Assembly: GCA_013139225.1 (NCBI GenBank)
Contig: WTBG01000278.1
Span: 1-6,933 of the forward strand
Direction: 5' to 3'
Length of the DNA: 6,933 nucleotides
From: Deltaproteobacteria bacterium
GTDB lineage: Bacteria; Desulfobacterota; WTBG01
Below the pieces are notes generated by a model. It was not told the origin of the DNA and made no database searches. It worked only from the letters and a program-made list of their open reading frames with translations. A program made the position numbers and the translations under genes. The first letter of the stretch is position 1, and every line of letters starts with the position of its first letter. Shown one piece after another: positions 1 to 5,238 of the stretch.

Positions 1-672
1 TCTCATCTACACCGGCTTTCTCCAGAACCGGTGGCAAAAAAGTACGTGGAGTACATGGGCGGTGCCGAAAAGATTATAGCTATGGCAAAGAAAGATTTTT
101 CAAAAGGTGAGTACCGATGGGTCGCCGAAGTGCTTGACCGGGTTGTCTATGCCGATCCTGATAACCAGGAAGCCAAAAACCAACTCGCCGACGCGCTCGA
201 ACAGCTTGGTTATGCCGCAGAGTCCGGCCCCTGGAGAAATTTCTACCTCTCAGGCGCAAGAGAACTTCGTGAAGGCGTTCACCCTGTCGCGACTCCCAAT
301 ACGGCCAGTCCTGATGTAATTCAAAATATGTCTATTGAAATGATGTTGGACTACATGGCCGTTCGCTTGAATCCTGAAAAAGCAGCGGGTAAGAAGTTGA
401 AAATTAATTTTGTTTTCTTGGATGTCAATGAACTCTATACGGTATTCCTTGAAAATTCCACGCTCAATAATCGAAGAGGTAACGCGGATGATGCCGATAC
501 GACAATCTCCACGACTCGTAAAACCGTCAACGACATTATGCTTGGGGTCACAACAATCGACAAAGCGTTGAAAGCCGGTGATATTAAAGTCGAAGGAACT
601 CAAGGAAAATTCAAAGAGCTTCAGGGGATGCTGGATAATTTCGAGTTTTGGTTCAATATCGTGACTCCATAA
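1..672 (+). CDS. Alkyl sulfatase (SdsA1/YjcS-type), C-terminal part only
   Basis: This is the last 223 codons of a secondary/primary alkyl sulfatase; the reading frame is open to the first base, so the N-terminal metallo-beta-lactamase domain with the zinc ligands lies outside the window. What remains is the end of the alkyl-sulfatase dimerisation domain (AKKYVEYMGG, then the helical stretch through YRWVAEVLDRVVYADPDN, ADALEQLGYAAES and WRNFYLSGARELR). It is followed by the SCP2-like C-terminal domain (from about ASPDVIQNMS to the end FWFNIVTP), which in this family binds the alkyl chain. The family hydrolyses sulfate esters such as dodecyl sulfate to alcohol and sulfate. A GTG in this frame at 31 could be mistaken for a start, but family-like sequence continues upstream of it. 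It is convergent with every other gene here. Assignment is from family motifs; substrate is inferred. Confidence 0.93.
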   Translation, partial: SHLHRLSPEPVAKKYVEYMGGAEKIIAMAKKDFSKGEYRWVAEVLDRVVYADPDNQEAKNQLADALEQLGYAAESGPWRNFYLSGARELREGVHPVATPNTASPDVIQNMSIEMMLDYMAVRLNPEKAAGKKLKINFVFLDVNELYTVFLENSTLNNRRGNADDADTTISTTRKTVNDIMLGVTTIDKALKAGDIKVEGTQGKFKELQGMLDNFEFWFNIVTP

Positions 673-713
673 CAGTCCGATATTTTCAAGCAGCTAACAA
701 TAGCATGAACTCG

Positions 714-743
714 GGAGGGAAAATGCTCGAGCCTTTTCCCTCC
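714..743. terminator. Strong 30-nt near-palindrome downstream of the alkyl sulfatase; possible terminator
   Basis: GGAGGGAAAA (714-723) is the exact reverse complement of TTTTCCCTCC (734-743). The 10-bp centre contains the palindrome GCTCGAGC, so only one mismatch interrupts full dyad symmetry. It begins 41 nt after the alkyl sulfatase stop and lies between two convergent transcription units, a usual place for a terminator. There is no T-tract after the stem on either strand, so it is not a canonical intrinsic terminator. A protein-binding or recombination site is an alternative. Confidence 0.5.
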
Positions 744-873
744 AGTTATGCTAGCCGGTTACTCCTCCTAGATCTTGTGCCTCCAATTTGCTCACTGAAA
801 ATCAACACTACTACCATGCTTCTCAACTATTGAAAGATCTAAATTCTTAACATTTGCAGATGTATCTTATAGA

Positions 874-1770
874 TTAATGAGGCTCAGATTTCCCTGGTGT
901 AGTTCTTTGCATTACTATCTCCATTGCTCTAAAATAGTCTCTCCGCACTTTTGGGTTTGAAGCTTTACAATACCTTTGGATACTCTCCGTGCAATCATGA
1001 CCTAAAATCTCTTGAATCGTAGTAGGTTTTGCATCAGCATTTAATAATAGGTTGGCCATAGTATGCCTCAGACAGTGACAAGAGCAGTTAATACTGGCCT
1101 TTCGAGCATAGTACTCGATTCGCTTCTGGATACCACAAACTGATATTGGTTTCCCTCGATAAGATCCCTTCTCCACTAGGAAGAGCTTCTTTTCTTTGAC
1201 TACAGGTCTCACCGCAAAATAGGCAAGCAATGCAGCATGGGCATCGTTGCTAATGAAAACAATTCGATCTCTCCCCCATTTCCCATTTTTCACGGTTATT
1301 TTTCTGCGTGGAAAATCTATTGCACCAACAGTCAAATTCGCTACCTCTTCAACTCGTAGCCCACATCGAAGCATTAACCGAAACATTGCTTGATCACGAA
1401 GTTTATTTATTACACCAAATAGTTTTTCGACATCTTCTTCTTTTAAAGACCTTGGCAGTGGCCTTGGTATACGTAAAGCATAACCAGGTTTTACTGGGTT
1501 AATAACCTTTTTCTTTTCCTCGTAATAAAGGTGTTCATAAAAACCATGGATAATATCCAAATAGCAATTGATTGTTTTTGGAATCAGCCCTTTATCTAAT
1601 AGAAAATCAACATATTCTAATATATTCTCACTCTGTACTCTTTCAATTGGCTGCTCCAACCACATAGCGAAATTTTTTAGTACATAAAAATAGTTTCTAA
1701 TAGTGTGTGTTGAGTAATTCAGTCTTTTTAGAAAACGCATATAATTAGGAATTGAATTGGTAATGTCCAT
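874..1770 (-). CDS. Tyrosine recombinase/integrase, full length (downstream partner of a pair)
   Basis: A 298-residue XerC/XerD-like tyrosine recombinase. Residues about 5-90 form the SAM-like N-terminal core-binding domain (FLKRLNYSTHTIRNYFYVLKNF...). Residues about 105-285 form the catalytic domain, opening with the typical LPRSLKEEDVEKLF linker. All catalytic residues are visible: Arg139 (RCGLR), Lys164 (NGKWGRDR), His232 and Arg235 (HCLRH), His258 (LGHD) and the nucleophile Tyr267 (QRYCK). It therefore looks active in DNA strand exchange. The ATG lies inside the 3' end of the upstream recombinase gene (26-bp overlap in another frame), preceded by a purine-rich GGGGGAGA Shine-Dalgarno-like run, so the two are probably translationally coupled. 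Its C-terminal motif DYFRAM is shared with the upstream partner, suggesting common descent. Target site and element are unknown. Confidence 0.93.
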   Translation of the reverse strand: MDITNSIPNYMRFLKRLNYSTHTIRNYFYVLKNFAMWLEQPIERVQSENILEYVDFLLDKGLIPKTINCYLDIIHGFYEHLYYEEKKKVINPVKPGYALRIPRPLPRSLKEEDVEKLFGVINKLRDQAMFRLMLRCGLRVEEVANLTVGAIDFPRRKITVKNGKWGRDRIVFISNDAHAALLAYFAVRPVVKEKKLFLVEKGSYRGKPISVCGIQKRIEYYARKASINCSCHCLRHTMANLLLNADAKPTTIQEILGHDCTESIQRYCKASNPKVRRDYFRAMEIVMQRTTPGKSEPH

Positions 1771-2407
1771 GGATCTCCCCCCTTTCTATGAGCGACATTG
1801 CTCTGAAATAGTCATTTTCAAGGCTTTTATCTGTCAATCTAGCATAACGGCGGGTCACTTCCACACTACTATGTCCTAGTAATTGTTGAAGTGACTCTAA
1901 AGACATACCAGCGCTTAATAGCTCACTTGCATAAGTATGCCTCAAACAATGCAAAGTATAACTTTTGTTGTATAATCCGGCCTTTTCTAGATATTTCGAA
2001 AAAATTGCTCTTGTACTTGCATAGGCCATAAAGTCTTTTCTTCTCCCATAAAATAGATATTGTTGAGATGGATCTCTTTTCTTAAGCCACGCCTTTAAAA
2101 CCTTTTGTGCATCATCACTAAAGTAAACCACTCTTCCAATTCTATTTTTTTCACTTTCTAGAATAATTATCTTCCTTTCTTTCAGTTGGATATCATCAAC
2201 TCTGGTATGCAAGAGTTCTCCAATCCTCATACCTGTCCTTAATAGTAGCAAAATTAAAGCTTTATCTCGTATTTTCTTAATAACAAAGAGTAAAGGGCTT
2301 ACGTCTTCAGGATCAATAGCATGAGGTAATGTCTTAAAATTTCTATTATTGTAACAATGATGAAAAAACTTGGTTCTTTTTCTCCTTCTGTACGCATAAT
2401 CTGACAT
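1745..2407 (-). CDS. Tyrosine recombinase lacking the N-terminal core-binding domain (upstream partner)
   Basis: A 220-residue protein consisting of a tyrosine-recombinase catalytic domain preceded by only about 28 basic residues (MSDYAYRRRKRTKFF...). Visible active-site residues are Arg61 (RTGMR), Lys87 (ESEKNR), His153 and Arg156 (HCLRH), His179 (LGHS) and Tyr188 (RRYAR), so the catalytic set is complete. Family members are usually about 300 residues; the roughly 85-residue SAM-like domain that clamps DNA is absent. The short start is credible because a consensus AGGAGG lies 8 nt before the ATG, and the DNA upstream shows no obvious remnant of the missing domain. It overlaps the next recombinase gene by 26 bp and shares DYFRAM near its C-terminus. 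It may act as a partner or regulator of the full-length recombinase (inference), or be a decayed but translated copy. Confidence 0.9.
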   Translation of the reverse strand: MSDYAYRRRKRTKFFHHCYNNRNFKTLPHAIDPEDVSPLLFVIKKIRDKALILLLLRTGMRIGELLHTRVDDIQLKERKIIILESEKNRIGRVVYFSDDAQKVLKAWLKKRDPSQQYLFYGRRKDFMAYASTRAIFSKYLEKAGLYNKSYTLHCLRHTYASELLSAGMSLESLQQLLGHSSVEVTRRYARLTDKSLENDYFRAMSLIERGEIHGHYQFNS

Positions 2408-2415
2408 ATTTATTT

Positions 2416-2421
2416 CCTCCT
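2416..2421 (-). promoter_or_regulatory. Consensus ribosome binding site of the short recombinase
   Basis: The minus strand reads AGGAGG, then 8 nt, then ATG. This strong site supports the start at 2407 and so supports the protein being truly short at its N-terminus rather than mis-annotated. Confidence 0.8.
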
Positions 2422-2544
2422 AATTGATTAGATAGATTTTTAGAATTAGATGTTTCATTTTTCTGTTCTACCTAAAAGGATCTGGAAAAGTATTAATTCC
2501 TTTGTTACATCTTTAGAAAAAGGGGTGCCCTGAGTGACGAAATG

Positions 2545-2583
2545 AAAAAGCCCCCAACTGAACACCTAGGTTACGTTGGAGGC
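2545..2583 (-). terminator. Rho-independent terminator, leftward transcription
   Basis: Read on the minus strand, GCCTCCAAC (2583-2575) pairs with GTTGGGGGC (2558-2550), a 9-bp stem with one G.U pair, around a 16-nt loop. The stem is followed directly by TTTTT (2549-2545). It would end leftward transcripts from the toxin-antitoxin genes, about 210 nt past the antitoxin stop, and shield the recombinase genes from read-through. Stem and T-tract are directly visible; the assignment to that operon is inferred from position. Confidence 0.72.
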
Positions 2584-2794
2584 AATATGGCACATTTTGA
2601 GTGGTTTTTTTATACAATTAAAATTATTTTTGTTGAACGTTGATTCCGAGAACAATTTAATAATCAATTATACTAAGCGGTGATATTTATTTTCTTATGC
2701 CTTTATGTGTAGTTATGTAGATGCCATGAACCTGAGTAATGCTTGACAATGACATGGTTGAGGTAGGGGTGGAAAGCACTGCTTAGAGACTTTT

Positions 2795-3313
2795 TTATGC
2801 TACTGCTAGGCTAGCTCCGAAACTTTCATATCTTAAAATATCTTTCATTGGAATCTCAATTTTGGGAGCTTTTTTAACCCCTTTTTTCTTTACCGAGGCT
2901 ATATGTTCCAGTGCTATTTTAAAATGCTGGTCTTCTTCCTCTTCTTTTTTTTGAATGAATATTAATCGGATCAATTTGTCGCTGGTAATACCTATAGATT
3001 CATTATCATTTTCCCATCTGGAAACTGTAACCTTTGAAACGCCGAGTAACCTTGCAAAATCTTTTGCCTTCAAGCCTATTTCTTTTCTTAAAAACCTTAG
3101 TTCTTTACCATTTAAAGGCTCAGGATTTTTGATGATTAAAGCTGAAATTAAGCTATGCAAATTAAGAATATTTGGGATTATTGGAAATTTCTTACCGCAT
3201 TTGCAGAAATAAAAAGGGATGTTTACCAAAACCACGTTATCCAAACCAGATTCTTTATAATGATGTCTTCCTTTGATCTTCTTCATTTTTTTGCTACATT
3301 CTGGACAAATCAT
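2795..3313 (-). CDS. MqsA/YgiT-like zinc-finger and HTH antitoxin
   Basis: A 172-residue protein with two recognisable parts. Residues 1-45 resemble the YgiT-type zinc-binding domain: CPEC (Cys3, Cys6) and YFCKCGKKF (Cys37, Cys39). Residues about 68-120 form an XRE-family helix-turn-helix (KELRFLRKEIGLKAKDFARLLGVSKVTVSRWEN, split here only for naming), with a recognition helix near Ser93-Trp100. A charged C-terminal tail of about 50 residues (KKEEEEDQ..., KKKGVKKAPK) follows. By analogy with MqsA it should bind and neutralise the toxin through the N-terminal domain and repress the operon through the HTH. It starts 3 bp after the toxin stop, with AGAGG about 8 nt upstream inside the toxin end, so the two are co-transcribed. 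Odd point: the second cysteine pair is C-x-C rather than the usual C-x-x-C. Confidence 0.82.
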   Translation of the reverse strand: MICPECSKKMKKIKGRHHYKESGLDNVVLVNIPFYFCKCGKKFPIIPNILNLHSLISALIIKNPEPLNGKELRFLRKEIGLKAKDFARLLGVSKVTVSRWENDNESIGITSDKLIRLIFIQKKEEEEDQHFKIALEHIASVKKKGVKKAPKIEIPMKDILRYESFGASLAVA

Positions 3314-3316
3314 TTT

Positions 3317-3631
3317 TTATCCTCTCATTCCTGTGATTAGAACCAATAATCTTTCAAGTTCGTTAATTGTAAAAACTATTGAGAGTTTTGTGCCGTCAAT
3401 GTCTCTTCCCACAATTGAATACTTCCACTCTTGATATTCTTCGTCGAATCCCCTTTTTTTCTTTAACCTCCCATTTAGTAAAACATTTATCACATCCCTA
3501 ATAGTAAAATTTCTCTCACTCATCTTTTGCTCTACATGGTCAGTTAAAACTAAGCCCCCACTGTTAGCAATTTTTAGGATAGTTTCTTTTATCCTTTTAG
3601 CATCAATTTTTGATATAGACTGCAATGTCAC
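3317..3631 (-). CDS. DUF4258-type toxin candidate of a type II toxin-antitoxin pair
   Basis: A 104-residue protein resembling the DUF4258 family, small proteins often encoded just before YgiT/MqsA-like antitoxins and thought to belong to the RelE/MqsR-like RNase fold group. Family-type features are LTDHVEQKMSERNFTIRDVINVLLNG (about residues 29-54), where His32 and Arg40 lie in the usual H-x(n)-R region. The strand-rich half follows (YSIVGRDIDGTKLSIVFTI and LERLLVLITGMR). The predicted role is growth inhibition, probably by mRNA cleavage; this is inferred from family and context, not shown by residues. The start is GTG at 3629-3631, chosen because AGAGG stands 5 nt before it; a nearby ATG is in another frame and stops at once. 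The toxin-first order matches mqsRA. The promoter has an embedded operator, fitting autoregulation. Confidence 0.75.
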   Translation of the reverse strand: MTLQSISKIDAKRIKETILKIANSGGLVLTDHVEQKMSERNFTIRDVINVLLNGRLKKKRGFDEEYQEWKYSIVGRDIDGTKLSIVFTINELERLLVLITGMRG

Positions 3632-3636
3632 ATTTG

Positions 3637-3641
3637 CCTCT
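3637..3641 (-). promoter_or_regulatory. Ribosome binding site that decides the toxin GTG start
   Basis: AGAGG on the minus strand lies 5 nt before GTG at 3631. The expected transcription start is near 3643, so the leader would be only about a dozen bases. The alternative ATG at 3633-3631 is followed immediately by TGA. Confidence 0.6.
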
Positions 3642-3649
3642 TCTATAAA

Positions 3650-3670
3650 AAGTTAACATTTTGTTAACTT
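3650..3670. promoter_or_regulatory. Palindromic operator embedded in the toxin-antitoxin promoter
   Basis: AAGTTAAC (3650-3657) and GTTAACTT (3663-3670) are exact inverted copies separated by 5 bp (ATTTT). The palindrome fills the -35/-10 spacer and covers the -10. It is the natural binding site for the HTH antitoxin, so its occupation would block RNA polymerase. Related TTAACATT and TTAATGT words continue to about 3695 and may be weaker half-sites. Symmetry and position are seen; the binder is inferred. Confidence 0.72.
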
Positions 3671-3678
3671 AATGTCAA
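3650..3678 (-). promoter_or_regulatory. Sigma70-type promoter of the toxin-antitoxin operon
   Basis: On the minus strand a perfect TTGACA (-35, 3678-3673) is followed after 17 bp by TAACTT (-10, 3655-3650). The -10 matches the consensus only partly. Transcription would begin near 3643, just ahead of the toxin ribosome binding site. Confidence 0.7.
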
Positions 3679-3793
3679 GGTTTTTTTAACATTAAATTAG
3701 GGTAGGGGTCTCCGTTTGGCCTTTAATGTTATTTCAAACATAGTTCCGTTTAATTAATAAAGTCCTCTCTTGCCTCACCTTCTAATTAAAACC

Positions 3794-3871
3794 AACAAAT
3801 AGTATCACAGAAGGGTGACAACTCTGGGTGTTGCGTGTTGTGTTGGGGTCGGACCAAGCTAACTATTTGTT
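3794..3871. repeat. Inverted repeat pair, 10-bp arms
   Basis: AACAAATAGT (3794-3803) is the exact reverse complement of ACTATTTGTT (3862-3871). The arms enclose 58 bp containing several GTTG words and GGGGTCGGACC. It could be the ends of a small decayed insertion or a long hairpin; no further pairing of the interior was convincing. Confidence 0.5.
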
Positions 3872-3949
3872 AAAACTGTAAAAGACTCCAGAAACAGGTT
3901 GATTTTATGTCTTAAAAATACTTTTTTGATGGTGAAAAGACAGTTTTAA
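3870..3949. repeat. Second inverted repeat pair, 10-bp arms, abutting the first
   Basis: TTAAAACTGT (3870-3879) is the exact reverse complement of ACAGTTTTAA (3940-3949), ending 4 bp before the top6A stop codon. Its left arm overlaps the right arm of the preceding pair by 2 bp. In the top6A transcript this would form a hairpin just past the stop codon, perhaps acting as 3' end protection or weak termination. The arms are AT-rich. Confidence 0.45.
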
Positions 3950-3953
3950 GCTT

Positions 3954-5165
3954 TTATGGCAGCATCTTTCCTGGATTGCGCAATTTTTCCGGCAGGTATG
4001 TTTCCATCACGTAGTTCAGACCCCGTGCAGCAAAGGCCTGCTGTTCAACACGAACCCCCATCTTGACCATCTCCTGCAGTGCCTGCACCCATTGTTTATT
4101 GTTCTTGAAAAAAGGATCATTCTTAATAGCATCCTGGGCACGTTTTTTATCCTTGTCCTCCAGGGGATGTGTGGGCAGATTATAGTCCTTAATATCCTGA
4201 GGTGTAACACCGATCAGCTTTGCATGGGGCACACAAAAAAACTCGTTGATGTGGGCGGCATTGCCTGAGCCGACCTTCATGGTACGGTAAATATTGCCAT
4301 AACCATATGGATCCCCATCAGTAAAGATATACACAGGCAGCTTACAGGAGTCAGACAAAAGACGCACAAAACGTCGGTTTGCACGGGTTGGCACACCGCC
4401 CATCGCCACAATTATACATTTACTGTCCCTCCAGTAAGCGTGGCCATTCAACCGCTCAAAAAGGGCAGCAGTCTCAACAGCAAGAACAAATTTTGCCTTG
4501 GTGCGGAACTTAAGTCCCTCAACACGGGAAGGAATTGAGTAACTTCCCCTTCCAAAGGCCGTGCAGTCAATTTCAATCCTTCTGCCCGTAGCGGGATCGA
4601 TGTCAATGACAATCAGTTCACCAGCAACCGAACCGTTCTGCTCAGCAGGGATAAAGCCGAGCTGCTCACGATTTACAGCAACCATCGCCTCCATATCATC
4701 CATGATGGCGTCTGACTCAGGCTGCTCTTTAAAGGCAGCAGGGCCCCATCCTGCCCTGCCGGCCTCTGAGCCACGCTTTGCAGAGCCTTTGGAAGTGTAG
4801 TAGACCTCACGTTTGGAGGCAAAGTCATCAGTTTCAATTAAGTGTTTAGCAAAAGCCATCATACGCACCGTCTGGGCAAATGGCTTTATGGTCTGGTAAG
4901 AGAGTGTTCGCTTACTTACTTTCTTGCCGATTGCGAAAAAACCCTTGCGTGTTGAGAAAGAAACATTTGAAAGGCTGCGGATCGGTACCCTTAAGGATGG
5001 CCGTCTCCCACTCTTTATGTCACTATGGATATCTTTTGCCTGTGTAATCAGCTTCTTCATGGCAGGTGAACGCGAGAGGTCAGGCTGCTGAGCTTTCTTT
5101 TTCGATCTGGTGGTAACTTCTGCAGACCGTTTTGTGGCTGTTTTTTTTGCTGTTTTTCTGGCCAT
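3954..5165 (-). CDS. top6A: DNA topoisomerase VI subunit A (Spo11-like)
   Basis: A 403-residue catalytic subunit of the type IIB topoisomerase, which with subunit B passes one duplex through a double-strand break using ATP. After a Lys-rich N-terminal extension (about residues 1-35, beyond the common core) comes the CAP/winged-helix domain with the tyrosine motif SKREVYY. Of Tyr122 and Tyr123, the second is the expected nucleophile by comparison with Spo11 and archaeal Top6A. The family segment FKEQPESDAIMDD...NREQLG follows (about 145-170). The TOPRIM domain has Glu231 (AVETAALFERL), the GGVPTR turn, and Asp283/Asp285 (FTDGDPYGYGNIY) for Mg2+. All key residues are present, so it should be active. 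AAGGAG lies 4 nt before the ATG. It follows top6B by 73 bp, almost certainly in one operon. Archaeal Top6A is usually nearer 360-390 residues; the excess is the basic tail. Confidence 0.95.
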   Translation of the reverse strand: MARKTAKKTATKRSAEVTTRSKKKAQQPDLSRSPAMKKLITQAKDIHSDIKSGRRPSLRVPIRSLSNVSFSTRKGFFAIGKKVSKRTLSYQTIKPFAQTVRMMAFAKHLIETDDFASKREVYYTSKGSAKRGSEAGRAGWGPAAFKEQPESDAIMDDMEAMVAVNREQLGFIPAEQNGSVAGELIVIDIDPATGRRIEIDCTAFGRGSYSIPSRVEGLKFRTKAKFVLAVETAALFERLNGHAYWRDSKCIIVAMGGVPTRANRRFVRLLSDSCKLPVYIFTDGDPYGYGNIYRTMKVGSGNAAHINEFFCVPHAKLIGVTPQDIKDYNLPTHPLEDKDKKRAQDAIKNDPFFKNNKQWVQALQEMVKMGVRVEQQAFAARGLNYVMETYLPEKLRNPGKMLP

Positions 5166-5238
5166 TACTCTCCTTGAATTTCTGTGGTCTGTGATATATA
5201 AAATGCGTTGTGCGATTCAAAATTACGGATTCACTTTA

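Larger units (their letters stand above)
2408..2794. other. Noncoding AT-rich spacer between the recombinase pair and the toxin-antitoxin pair
   Basis: No gene-sized reading frame with recognisable content was found in these 387 bp. They hold the recombinase ribosome binding site, the heptamer ATTAGAT twice (2427-2433 and 2445-2451), one minus-strand terminator hairpin (2545-2583), and about 210 bp between that terminator and the antitoxin stop. No convincing sigma70 promoter for the recombinase genes could be picked by eye. Confidence 0.6.
3632..3953. other. Noncoding spacer between the toxin-antitoxin pair and the topoisomerase VI operon
   Basis: The 322 bp hold the toxin-antitoxin promoter and operator (3650-3678), then about 270 bp without a credible gene. 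Two pairs of 10-bp inverted repeats occupy 3794-3949. A GGGGTCGGACC motif, similar in look to repeat sequences scattered in some bacterial genomes, sits at 3845-3855. No clear intrinsic terminator for the leftward topoisomerase operon was seen. Confidence 0.6.

Noticed and set aside
250..603. 117-codon minus-strand reading frame inside the alkyl sulfatase gene
   Set aside because: It lies opposite a gene with clear family motifs and has no recognisable content; a shadow frame.
648..833. 61-codon plus-strand frame overlapping the alkyl sulfatase end
   Set aside because: Runs through the palindrome and the intergenic spacer, lacks a ribosome binding site and resembles no protein family.
2427..2451. 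Repeated ATTAGAT upstream of the recombinase genes as arm-type recombinase binding sites
   Set aside because: Only two 7-bp copies in strongly AT-rich DNA; compatible with chance.
2551..2582. CCCCAAC...GTTGGAG resembling the R''/R' ends of an integron attC site
   Set aside because: The outer bases do not fit RYYYAAC/GTTRRRY, the span is too short for attC, and the T-tract next to the stem explains it as a terminator.
778..2584. Inverted 9-bp match TGCCTCCAA (778-786) with TTGGAGGCA near 2576-2584 as element ends
   Set aside because: Too short, one copy lies within the terminator stem, and no extension of similarity was seen on either side.
2587..2643. An 18-codon plus-strand reading frame (starting MAHFEWFF) preceded by GGAGG at 5 nt
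   Set aside because: The GGAGG is part of the terminator stem, the frame is very short and runs through T-rich noncoding DNA; most likely chance.
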